Source: Cupriavidus taiwanensis
GTDB lineage: Bacteria > Pseudomonadota > Gammaproteobacteria > Burkholderiales > Burkholderiaceae
Direction of reading: 5' to 3'
NCBI RefSeq assembly: GCF_900250075.1
Contig: NZ_LT977070.1
Coordinates: 3,366,480 to 3,430,479, forward strand
DNA length: 64,000 nucleotides
Both the position numbers and the translations under genes were made by a program. The notes below the pieces were generated by a model, which did not search any database, was not told where the DNA came from, and saw only the letters and a program-made list of their open reading frames with translations. The stretch's first letter is position 1. Every line of letters begins with the position of its first letter. This document shows positions 55,285 through 64,000 of this stretch, piece after piece.

Positions 55285-55959
55285 TCAGGCCAGCGCCGCT
55301 GAAGCGCGTTCGAAGGCGTCGAGGATCGGTGCCAGCCGCTCGCGCTTGAGTTTGAGCGCGGCCTGGTTCACCACCAGCCGCGAGGAAATCTGCACGATCT
55401 CTTCCACTTCCACCAGATTGTTGGCGCGCAGCGTGCTGCCGGTGCTGACCAGGTCGACGATGGCATCGGACAGGCCCACCAGCGGGCCCAGCTCCATCGA
55501 ACCGTACAGCTTGATCAGGTCGACGTGAACGCCCTTTTTCGCAAAATGCTCGCGCGCGGTCTGCACGTACTTGGTGGCCACGGCAAGGCGCGCGCCCTGG
55601 CGCACGGCCTTGGCGTAGTCAAACCCGGCCGGCACTGCCACCGACATGCGGCAGCGCGCGATGTTCAGGTCGATCGGCGCGTACAGGCCGGCCATGCCGC
55701 TTTCCATCAGCACGTCCTTGCCGGCCACGCCGAAGTCGGCCGCGCCGTACTGCACGTAGGTCGGCACGTCCGAGGCGCGCACGATCACCACGCGCACCGC
55801 CGGATCCGAAGTCGGCAGGATCAGCTTGCGCGAGGTCTCGGGATCCTCGGTGACGCGGATGCCGGCCGCTTCCAGCAGCGGCAGCGTCTCGGTGAAGATG
55901 CGGCCCTTTGACAGCGCCAGCGTGAGCTGGTTGGGCGATGCGTTGAAAGCGGGGCTCAT
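55285..55959 (-). CDS. hisG: ATP phosphoribosyltransferase (short form)
   Basis: 224 residues, the short HisG form lacking the C-terminal regulatory domain: [38 protein letters not shown], and PRPP-loop [14 protein letters not shown]. Short HisG normally needs the regulatory partner HisZ, which is not in the window. It catalyses the first step and starts 20 bp after murA. Confidence 0.95.
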   Translation of the reverse strand: MSPAFNASPNQLTLALSKGRIFTETLPLLEAAGIRVTEDPETSRKLILPTSDPAVRVVIVRASDVPTYVQYGAADFGVAGKDVLMESGMAGLYAPIDLNIARCRMSVAVPAGFDYAKAVRQGARLAVATKYVQTAREHFAKKGVHVDLIKLYGSMELGPLVGLSDAIVDLVSTGSTLRANNLVEVEEIVQISSRLVVNQAALKLKRERLAPILDAFERASAALA

Positions 55960-55979
55960 CGGGCTTCAGTCCTTGGTGC

Positions 55980-57233
<1,254 letters not shown>

Positions 57234-57315
57234 CTATGGTTTGTTCCGGGCACGCGCCCGGCATCATTGTTCTGGAGCCACGCAGGCGCGCGGCGCATGG
57301 TGCGTTCTTGGTGCT

Positions 57316-57564
57316 CTACTTGCCTGCGCCCGCCTGCCACTCCGCGGGGGTCAGGGTCTTCATCGACAGCGCATGGATCTCGGCGCGCATGCGGTCGCCC
57401 AGCGCCGCGTAGACACGCTGGTGGCGCTGGATCAGCCGCTTGCCTTCGAATTCGTTGCTGACGATGGTGGCAAAGAAATGCTGGCCATCGCCCTCGACTT
57501 GCAGATGTTCGCAGGGCAGTCCTTGGGCAATGTAGTCCCTGACTTGTTCCGGTGTAGGCAGCAT
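57316..57564 (-). CDS. ibaG: BolA-family protein IbaG/YrbA
   Basis: 82 residues with the BolA fold: CEHLQVEGDGQHFFATIVSN, FEGKRLIQRHQRVYAALGD and a conserved Cys18/His pattern suited to glutaredoxin-bound Fe-S cluster coordination. Position just upstream of murA and after the ABC exporter matches ibaG in other proteobacteria. Confidence 0.92.
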   Translation of the reverse strand: MLPTPEQVRDYIAQGLPCEHLQVEGDGQHFFATIVSNEFEGKRLIQRHQRVYAALGDRMRAEIHALSMKTLTPAEWQAGAGK

Positions 57565-57614
57565 GGGGTTCTCTTCAGCGTGATTCAGCTTGATTCAACA
57601 GGGCCGGCCGCCGC

Positions 57615-58436
57615 TCAGTGGCGCAGCTTGTATCCGGACTTCAACAGGCGCAGCGCCAGCGCCGCCAGCACCACGAACGCCGATCCGACCACCGCCAGGC
57701 TGAACAGCGGCGACACGTCCGAGACGCCGAAGAAGCCATAGCGGAAGCCATCGATCATGTAGAAGAACGGATTGGCGTGGGACACCGCCTGCCAGAAGGC
57801 CGGCAGCGAATGGATCGAATAGAACACGCCCGACAGGAAGGTCGCCGGCATGATCAGGAAGTTCTGGAACGCGGCCAGCTGGTCGAACTTCTCGGCCCAG
57901 ATGCCAGCAATCAGGCCGAGCGTGCCCAGGATGCCCGCGCCCAGCAGCGCGAACACCAGGATCCAGCCGACGTTGGCGAAATGCAGGTTGGCGAACCACG
58001 CCGTCACCAGCAGCACGCCCAGGCCGACGGTCAGCCCGCGGATCACCGAGGCCACCACGTAGGCACCGAACATCTCCCAGTGCGACAGCGGCGGCAGCAG
58101 CACGAACACCAGGTTGCCGGTGATCTTCGACTGGATCAGTGATGAAGAACTGTTGGCGAACGCGTTCTGCAGCACGCTCATCATCACCAGCCCGGGCACC
58201 AGGAAGGCGGTGTAGCTGATCTGGTCGTAGACCTTGACCCGGTCTTCCAGCACATGGCCGAAGATCAGCAGGTACAGCACCGCGGTCAGCACCGGCGCGG
58301 CCACGGTCTGGAAGCTTACTTTCCAGAAGCGCAGCACTTCCTTGTACAGCAGCGTGCGGAAGCCCACCAGGCCGCCGACGGCCATCGGGCCGAGGCGGGT
58401 GTCGTCGAGGATTTCGATGTCGCCAGGCTGCTTCAT
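57615..58436 (-). CDS. ABC-2-type transporter permease
   Basis: 273 residues with six membrane helices and the ABC-2 signature around LPAFWQAVSHANPFFYMIDG. Its ATG overlaps the stop of the ATPase gene by 4 bp, so it forms one exporter with it. Substrate unknown. The mla-adjacent position suggests a role in the envelope. Confidence 0.9.
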   Translation of the reverse strand: MKQPGDIEILDDTRLGPMAVGGLVGFRTLLYKEVLRFWKVSFQTVAAPVLTAVLYLLIFGHVLEDRVKVYDQISYTAFLVPGLVMMSVLQNAFANSSSSLIQSKITGNLVFVLLPPLSHWEMFGAYVVASVIRGLTVGLGVLLVTAWFANLHFANVGWILVFALLGAGILGTLGLIAGIWAEKFDQLAAFQNFLIMPATFLSGVFYSIHSLPAFWQAVSHANPFFYMIDGFRYGFFGVSDVSPLFSLAVVGSAFVVLAALALRLLKSGYKLRH

Positions 58437-59383
58437 GCCGCGGCCTCCATCGCCGGGTCGGGCAGCGCGCCGGGCATATGCCCCTCGCGGCGCATGATCT
58501 GCACGAATACGTCCTCGAGGTCGGCCTTGTTGATTTCCATGTCTTCGATCTCACAACCCGCTTCGCGGCAGGCGGCCAGGATCGGCTCCACCGCCTGGTA
58601 GCCCGACAGCCGCAGCCGCACCGCGCGCTCGCCGGGGTTGGCCGGCATGCGCAGCGGCTCCAGCGACGGCGGCAGGCCGCCGCGCGCGAAGGTCAGCACC
58701 AGCTGCAGGCCGGCAAACTGCGTCAGCAGGTTGCTGGTGCGGTCCAGCGCCACCACTTCGCCGAACTTGAGCATGGCGATGCGGTCGCACAAGGCCTCGG
58801 CCTCTTCGAGGTAATGCGTGGTCAGGATGATGGTGTGCCCTTCGCGGTTCAGGCGCGAGATGAACTTCCACAGCGTTTGCCGCAACTCAACATCGACGCC
58901 GGCAGTGGGCTCGTCGAGCACGATCACCGGCGGGCGGTGCACCAGCGCCTGTGCCACCAGCACGCGCCGCTTCATGCCGCCGGACAGCTGGCGCATATTG
59001 GCATCGGCTTTCCCGGTCAGGTCCAGGTTGGCCATGATTTCGTCGATCCAGTCGTCGTTGCGCGTCAGGCCGAAATAGCCTGACTGCAGCCGCAGCGTCT
59101 CGCGCACCGTGAAGAACGGATCGAACACCAGCTCCTGCGGCACCACGCCCAGCATACGCCGCGCCATCCGGTAATCGCCGACGACATCGTGCCCCAGCAC
59201 ACTGACGCGGCCGGAATCGGCGCGGTTCAGGCCGGCGAGGATCGAGATCAGCGTGGTCTTGCCGGCGCCGTTGGGCCCGAGCAGGCCGAAGAATTCGCCG
59301 CGTTCGACGGTGAAGCTGACGCCCTTGAGCGCCTGCAGGTTGCGGTAGCGCTTGCGAACGTCGTGGATTTCAATGGCTTTCAT
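58433..59383 (-). CDS. ABC transporter ATP-binding protein (ABC-2 exporter)
   Basis: 316 residues: Walker A GPNGAGKTT, signature LSGGMKRR, Walker B VIVLDEPTAGVD and H-loop TTHYLEEAE, plus a C-terminal extension of about 90 residues typical of DrrA/CcmA-type exporters. It drives the permease encoded just downstream. About 260 bp separates it from mlaB. Confidence 0.93.
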   Translation of the reverse strand: MKAIEIHDVRKRYRNLQALKGVSFTVERGEFFGLLGPNGAGKTTLISILAGLNRADSGRVSVLGHDVVGDYRMARRMLGVVPQELVFDPFFTVRETLRLQSGYFGLTRNDDWIDEIMANLDLTGKADANMRQLSGGMKRRVLVAQALVHRPPVIVLDEPTAGVDVELRQTLWKFISRLNREGHTIILTTHYLEEAEALCDRIAMLKFGEVVALDRTSNLLTQFAGLQLVLTFARGGLPPSLEPLRMPANPGERAVRLRLSGYQAVEPILAACREAGCEIEDMEINKADLEDVFVQIMRREGHMPGALPDPAMEAAA

Positions 59384-59642
59384 GGCCGATTGTTTGTGGC
59401 GGGTCCGGCTCTTTCAGGGGCCGGCCGCCAGGAAATGGGGAGCAAAGCGTGCCCGGATGTCCTGCTCCGGCATGGATCGGGCCGGCAACAGGCGGGGGGA
59501 TGGGCGAACAACCCGGAATTATAGGGGATGCGGGGTCGGTCCCGCTTGATCCCCGCCGGATCCGCCCGGGGGCTCGGCGGCCGCGCCAGCGGTCGCCGCG
59601 GCATCGCGTGCGGCCGCCTGGATGGCGACCGGCGATGCCGGA

Positions 59643-59951
59643 TCAATGTCGGTGATGGTGTGCCGGTGGGATGGCGGCGGGAGCTGCCGCGCTCGCCAGG
59701 CCGAGCAGGCCATCGACGCCGTACAGGCTGGCCAGTTGCGCCAGTTGCGCCGGCACGCCGCGCAGCACCAGCGCCTGGCCGCGCGCCACCGCGGCCCGAT
59801 GCCATGCCAGCAGCACGGCGACGGCCGAGGAGTCCACCTGCGCCAGGCCGGCGCAGTCCACTTCGACGTCGCCCTGCGCCACGCGTGCCAGCCCGTCGCG
59901 CAGCACCGCGGCGGCATTCTGGTTGGTCAGCGAGTTACCCGGCGAAAGCAT
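59643..59951 (-). CDS. mlaB: STAS-domain protein MlaB
   Basis: 102 residues with a STAS domain (VDCAGLAQVDSSAVAVLLAW; the DSSAV serine is the site equivalent to the functional Thr/Ser of MlaB). It binds the MlaF ATPase and stabilises MlaFEDB. The start ATG 59951 follows a suitable site; the frame extends upstream without conservation. The tail is Pro/Ala/His-rich. Third-last gene of the mla-exporter stretch. Confidence 0.9.
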   Translation of the reverse strand: MLSPGNSLTNQNAAAVLRDGLARVAQGDVEVDCAGLAQVDSSAVAVLLAWHRAAVARGQALVLRGVPAQLAQLASLYGVDGLLGLASAAAPAAIPPAHHHRH

Positions 59952-60099
59952 GGCGTCAGTGGCCTGGATGCGGAAAGAAGAAAGGGATCTGAAAACGAAG
60001 ACTCCCGCGCGGAGCGGGAGCCTGTGTCGCGAACGGCCATTGTAGTGCAACTTCGGCGCGCCGTGCTGCATTGCAGCGGCGCACCGCGGGCATGCCCCG

Positions 60100-60729
60100 T
60101 CAGCTCTTGGCGTTGGCGAGCTGGCGGTTGCGGTCCTGCAGCGTCTTGATCACGCCCTCGACGCCCTGCTGGCCGACGATGGTGTTGAAGCTGCCCTTGT
60201 AGGCCTCGGTCAGCCACGCGCCCAGCACGTTGATGTCATAGACCTTCCAGCCCTGCGCGGTCTTTTCCAGGCGGTAGTCCATCTGGATCGGCTCGCCCTT
60301 GTTGATGACCTGGGTGCGGATGGTGGCATCGGTATCGTCGGCGGTGCCGCGGTACGGACGGTATTGCACGGTCTGGTCGCGGATCTGCGCGATGGCGCCG
60401 GCATAGGTGCGGATCAGCAGGGTCTTGAATTCCTCGGTGATCTGCTTCTGCTGCTCGGGCGTGGCCTTGGACCAGTTGCGGCCCATGGCGATCTGCGTGG
60501 TCTTCTGGAAGTTGGCGTTGGGAATGATCTTCTGTTCGACCAGCGCGGTGATCTTGCCGATATTGCCGGCCTGCATGTCCTTGTCGGCCTTCACGGTCGA
60601 CATCACGTCATTGACCACGGCCTTGACCAGCCCGTCCGGGGTGGCCGCGTCCTGGGCCGATACCTGGGCCTGCGCGGTCCCCGCGAAGGCAACCGCCGTC
60701 AGGAGGGGGAGCAACAGTCGCTTGAGCAT
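60100..60729 (-). CDS. mlaC: Periplasmic phospholipid-binding protein MlaC
   Basis: 209 residues: signal peptide (KRLLLPLLTAVAFAGTAQAQ) and the MlaC/Ttg2 fold with QKQITEEFKTLLIRTYAGAI and GWKVYDINVLGAWL. It ferries phospholipids between MlaA at the outer membrane and MlaFEDB at the inner membrane. Confidence 0.95.
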   Translation of the reverse strand: MLKRLLLPLLTAVAFAGTAQAQVSAQDAATPDGLVKAVVNDVMSTVKADKDMQAGNIGKITALVEQKIIPNANFQKTTQIAMGRNWSKATPEQQKQITEEFKTLLIRTYAGAIAQIRDQTVQYRPYRGTADDTDATIRTQVINKGEPIQMDYRLEKTAQGWKVYDINVLGAWLTEAYKGSFNTIVGQQGVEGVIKTLQDRNRQLANAKS

Positions 60730-60927
60730 GTGAGATTTCCTTCTTTATCAAAGAGGTCGTGACCCGCGCCCGCGCGTCGATACGCGGCCGGAAGGCCACG
60801 GGTCCTTGCAGATTGGAACATAGCGGCGTCGCGCGCGTTGCCATCAAAAGCGCGCCAGACGCCACCTACAAACAATTTGTTTCAGCGGTCACAGCGCATT
60901 CACAGCGCCAGTGTCGCCTTCGCCGCT

Positions 60928-61845
60928 TCAGCGGAAGCGCACTCCGGGCATACCCGGCAGCACCGGCGGCAACGGCATGCTCTGGCCTTCAGGCTGGGTC
61001 TCGCCCGCGGCGCCGGGCTTGGGCGGCTCCGCGGCCGGGGCCGAAGCGCCATCGGCCGCGGGAGCCGGTGCCGGTGCTGGTGCGGCACCGGGGTCGGCCG
61101 CGGCGGGCGCCGGCGCCGCGTCGTCGGCCTCGGCCTCGTCGTCGCCGCCCGGCGGATTGCCGTCGTAGATCAGGTACTGGCGCCGCTGCAGGTAGGAGTC
61201 ACGCAGGAACGAGTACTTGTCCAGCGCCGCCTGCTCCAGCAGGTTGCTGGCACCCAGCAGCTGGGCCCGGCCGGCGACGATGCGCACCCCGACCAGCGAA
61301 TTGCGCAGCGAAACCGGATAGAAGTACGCCGACGGATCGGCCTGGCGGTCGACCAGCATGCCGGCAGTGTCGCGGAAGGTGCTCGGGCCGAACAGCGGCA
61401 GCACCAGGTACGGGCCGGCCGGCACGCCCCACACGCCCAGCGTCTGGCCGAAGTCTTCCTTGTACTTGGGCAGGCCGGCCGGGGTCGCGATGTCGATCAG
61501 GCCGCCGATGCCCAGCACGGTGTTCATCGCCACGCGCATGGTGTCTTCGGCCGCGCGCGTCGGCTTGCCCTGCAGCAGGTTGTTCACCGCCGAATAAACG
61601 TCGCTGACATTGGAGAAGAAGTTCTCCACCGCGCGCTGCACCGGCGTCGGCGTGTAGTCGGCATAGAGTTCGGCCACCGGGCGCATGATGCCCTTGTCGA
61701 AGTCCTCGTTGATCTTCGAGACCTCGCGGTTGAACGGCTCGAGCGGGTCTTTCGGGTTGGCGGTGGGGCCAGTGGCGCAACCGGCAAGCGCCGCGGCGGC
61801 CGCGGCCGTAGCCATGAGGTTGCGGATGTGGCGGGGGGCGTTCAC
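60928..61845 (-). CDS. mlaA: Outer-membrane lipoprotein MlaA (VacJ) with long Pro/Ala-rich tail
   Basis: 305 residues: GTG start overlapping the mlaD stop (GTGA), lipoprotein signal with LAGC, then the VacJ core (DPLEPFNREVSKINEDFDK, NNLLQGKPTRAAEDTMR, VLPLFGPSTFRDTAGMLVD). The last 75 residues or so are a Pro/Ala-rich low-complexity tail not needed by the fold. In this lineage mlaA is inside the mla operon rather than unlinked as in E. coli. Confidence 0.94.
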   Translation of the reverse strand: MNAPRHIRNLMATAAAAAALAGCATGPTANPKDPLEPFNREVSKINEDFDKGIMRPVAELYADYTPTPVQRAVENFFSNVSDVYSAVNNLLQGKPTRAAEDTMRVAMNTVLGIGGLIDIATPAGLPKYKEDFGQTLGVWGVPAGPYLVLPLFGPSTFRDTAGMLVDRQADPSAYFYPVSLRNSLVGVRIVAGRAQLLGASNLLEQAALDKYSFLRDSYLQRRQYLIYDGNPPGGDDEAEADDAAPAPAAADPGAAPAPAPAPAADGASAPAAEPPKPGAAGETQPEGQSMPLPPVLPGMPGVRFR

Positions 61846-62354
61846 TTGAGGTCTCCAGCCGGGGCCGGCGCGCTGGCGCCGGGGGACGAGCCGCCGCCGG
61901 CATCGGCGGCCTTGTTGTACAGGAACTGCCCGATCAGGTTTTCGAGCACCACCGCGGACTGCGTCATGGTGATGCGCGCGCCGTTGGCCAGCATGGCGGT
62001 GTCGCCGCCGGCTTCGAGGCCGATGTACTGCTCGCCCAGCAGGCCCGAGGTCAGGATCTTGGCCGAGGTGTCCTTCGGGAACTGGTAGCGCGTCTCCAGG
62101 CTCATCTCGACGGTAGCCTGGTAGGTCTTGTCGTCGAAGCGGATCGCCGCGACCCGGCCGACCACCACGCCCGCGCTCTTGACCGGCGCGCGCGGCTTGA
62201 GCCCGCCGATATTGTCGAAGCGGGCCTGCACGCTATAGGTGTCCTGGAAGCTGAAGGCGCTCATGTTTCCTGCCTTGAGGGCCAGGAAGAGCAAGGCGAC
62301 GAACCCTGCCGCCACAAACAGTCCCACCCAGAAATCGAGTGTGTTCTTTTTCAT
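61842..62354 (-). CDS. mlaD: MCE-domain protein MlaD
   Basis: 170 residues: N-terminal membrane anchor (FWVGLFVAAGFVALLFLALK), MCE domain (VQARFDNIGGLKPRAPVKSA, GLLGEQYIGLEAGG) and a Pro/Ser-rich end. It forms the hexameric periplasmic ring of the MlaFEDB complex. ATG 62354 (with purine-rich AAGAGA upstream) is preferred to the TTG at 62372. Confidence 0.95.
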   Translation of the reverse strand: MKKNTLDFWVGLFVAAGFVALLFLALKAGNMSAFSFQDTYSVQARFDNIGGLKPRAPVKSAGVVVGRVAAIRFDDKTYQATVEMSLETRYQFPKDTSAKILTSGLLGEQYIGLEAGGDTAMLANGARITMTQSAVVLENLIGQFLYNKAADAGGGSSPGASAPAPAGDLK

Positions 62355-62438
62355 TGGAATCTCTTTCTTCAACCCCGTAGTGTCTGTCGCTGCCGTCTTG
62401 TTATCGTAGCGCCCGCATCGTTGCGGCGGGCATCCGCC

Positions 62439-63230
62439 TCAATTGCTGAACATCAGCGCCGTCAGCAGGAAATCCAGTCCCAGCACCGCGAGCGACGCGA
62501 TCACCACGGTGCGGGTGGTCGCGCGCGAGACGCCTTCCGGCGTGGGCTTGGCCTCGAACCCCTGGTACAGCGCAATGAACGTCACCGCGATGCCAAAGAT
62601 AAAGCTCTTGATCACGCCGTTGAGCACATCGGCGCGCACGTCCACGCCGCCCTGCATCTGCGACCAGAAGGCCCCGGCGTCGACGCCGATCAGTTGCACG
62701 CCGACCACGTAACCGCCCAGGATGCCCACCGCGCTGAAGATCGCGGCCAGCACCGGCATGGCGATCACGCCCGCCCAGAAGCGCGGCGCGACTACGCGCT
62801 GCAGCGGGTTCACCGCCATCATTTCCATCGCCGTGAGCTGCTCGCCCGCCTTCATCAGTCCGATTTCGGCAGTCAGCGAGGTGCCGGCGCGGCCGGCGAA
62901 CAGCAGCGCGGTGACCACCGGGCCCAGTTCCCGCACCAGCGACAGCGCCACCAGCAGCCCGAGCGCCTGCTCGGAGCCGTAGCGGTTGAGCGTGTAGTAG
63001 CCCTGCAGCCCGAGCACGAAGCCGACGAACAGGCCCGACACCGCGATGATCACCAGCGACAGGTTGCCGACAAAGAAGACCTGGTCAGTCACCAGCCGGA
63101 AGCGGCGCAGCAGCGCCGGCGACAGTGCCAGCACGGCCAGGAACATGCGCGTGGCATGGCCCAGCCCGGAAATGCTGCGGCGCACGGCTGCGCCGATGGC
63201 GCTGAAGAAGCCCGTCAGGAAGCCGGTCAT
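62439..63230 (-). CDS. mlaE: Phospholipid ABC transporter permease MlaE
   Basis: 263 residues, five to six membrane helices, with RSISGLGHATRMFLAVLAL near the N-terminus and the family core LVRELGPVVTALLFAGRAG and EQLTAMEMMAVNPLQRVVAPRF. It is the inner-membrane channel of MlaFEDB. Its ATG overlaps the mlaF stop by 4 bp. Confidence 0.95.
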   Translation of the reverse strand: MTGFLTGFFSAIGAAVRRSISGLGHATRMFLAVLALSPALLRRFRLVTDQVFFVGNLSLVIIAVSGLFVGFVLGLQGYYTLNRYGSEQALGLLVALSLVRELGPVVTALLFAGRAGTSLTAEIGLMKAGEQLTAMEMMAVNPLQRVVAPRFWAGVIAMPVLAAIFSAVGILGGYVVGVQLIGVDAGAFWSQMQGGVDVRADVLNGVIKSFIFGIAVTFIALYQGFEAKPTPEGVSRATTRTVVIASLAVLGLDFLLTALMFSN

Positions 63231-64000
63231 CGCGCCCCTCCGGCGAAATCCTCGGCCAGCGACGGTCCGGCATAGTGGAACGGCACCGGGCCGTCGGCCT
63301 CGGCGTGGACGAACTGGTGCACGAACGGATCGGTGGAGGCGCGCAGGGCCTCGGGCGTGCCTTCGGCAGCGATGCGCCCGTCGGCAATGAAGTAGACGTA
63401 GTCGGCGATCTGGAAGGTCTCGTGCACGTCGTGCGAGACGATGATGGTGGTGGCGCCGAGCGCGTCGTTGAGGCTGCGGATCAGCCGGGCGGTCAGTCCC
63501 AGCGAGATCGGATCCAGGCCGGCGAAGGGCTCGTCATACATCAGCAGGGCCGGATCCAGCGCAATCGCGCGCGCCAGCGCCACGCGCCGCGCCATGCCGC
63601 CGGAGATCTGCGACGGCATCAGGTCGCGCGCGCCGCGCAGGCCGACCGCATTGAGCTTCATCAGCACCAGGTCGCGGATCATCGACTCGGGCAGGTCGGT
63701 GTGCTCGCGCAGCGGGAAGGCGACGTTGTCGAACACCGACAGGTCGGTAAACAGCGCGCCGAACTGGAACAGCATCCCCATCTGGCGGCGCACGGCGTAC
63801 AGGCCGGCGGTATCGAGCTGGTGAATGTCGGTGCCGGCAAAGCGCACCGCGCCCGCCTGCGGCCGCACCTGGCCGCCGATCAGCCGCAGCACCGTGGTCT
63901 TGCCGCAGCCCGATCCGCCCATCACCGCGATCACCTTGCCGCGCGGGAATTGCATGGTCAGGCCGGACAGGATCGGCTTGCCGTGGTCCGCGTAGGCGAA
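63227..64000 (-). CDS. mlaF: Phospholipid ABC transporter ATPase MlaF (5' end outside window)
   Basis: The frame remains open through the window end, so the first residues are missing (the visible part begins FAYADHGKPILSGL). It shows Walker A MGGSGCGKTT, signature SGGMARR, Walker B LLMYDEPFAGLDP and H-loop SHDVHE. It powers MlaFEDB, the retrograde phospholipid transport system. An internal ATG at 63955 is not the true start. Confidence 0.95.
   Translation of the reverse strand, partial: FAYADHGKPILSGLTMQFPRGKVIAVMGGSGCGKTTVLRLIGGQVRPQAGAVRFAGTDIHQLDTAGLYAVRRQMGMLFQFGALFTDLSVFDNVAFPLREHTDLPESMIRDLVLMKLNAVGLRGARDLMPSQISGGMARRVALARAIALDPALLMYDEPFAGLDPISLGLTARLIRSLNDALGATTIIVSHDVHETFQIADYVYFIADGRIAAEGTPEALRASTDPFVHQFVHAEADGPVPFHYAGPSLAEDFAGGAR

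Overview
The window looks like a piece of the main chromosome of a Cupriavidus-like betaproteobacterium (Burkholderiaceae). This is inferred from the very high GC content, the long antisense shadow reading frames this produces, and the gene order mla - murA - hisGDCB-marC-HAFIE - hinT - tatABC - Do-like protease - nif3 - mscL - petABC - sspAB. Nearly all of it is coding.

Layout. (1) 0-3.6 kb: ettA (minus strand), a 74-residue Cys-rich protein ending in seven histidines, a YgjP-like metallopeptidase and a GH114 lipoprotein. (2) 3.6-20 kb: a catabolic region. It holds two tandem ACMSD-like amidohydrolases (the first without the metal-binding HxH), a UbiD-family decarboxylase, an NCS2 permease, a LysR regulator, a three-subunit molybdenum hydroxylase, a UbiX-like flavin prenyltransferase, a His-rich CobW-type metallochaperone, an AraC regulator, a second NCS2 permease and a deaminase-type amidohydrolase. 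Together they suggest uptake, hydroxylation, prenyl-FMN-dependent decarboxylation and hydrolysis of an (N-)heteroaromatic acid or nucleobase-like compound. I do not recognise the pathway. (3) 20-23 kb: a gene-poor, lower-GC accessory stretch with orphan ORFs, a DUF4258/HTH toxin-antitoxin-like pair and REP-type palindromes. (4) 23-34.3 kb: a hexuronate/hexonate island (fused TRAP transporter, fructuronate-reductase-like dehydrogenase, mannonate dehydratase, Zn alcohol dehydrogenase, KDG kinase), followed by a GntR regulator - amidase - Bug receptor operon. (5) 34.5-36.6 kb: a LytS/LytTR two-component pair and a stand-alone 2TM protein. (6) 36.8-48 kb: tRNA-Thr, sspB, sspA, petCBA (cytochrome bc1), mscL, nif3, a DegS-like protease, a porin and tatCBA. 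(7) 47.4-64 kb: a co-directional minus-strand array running mlaFEDACB, an ABC-2 exporter, ibaG, murA, the complete his operon with marC inside it, hinT and tat. mlaF is cut by the window end.

How parts work together. The TRAP binding protein, the Bug receptor and the Rieske protein carry twin-arginine-like signals, and the Tat translocase itself is encoded here. The mla and murA genes serve the cell envelope. The two catabolic islands each carry their own transport and regulatory genes. The most novel material is the 4-20 kb cluster and the 20-23 kb accessory stretch.
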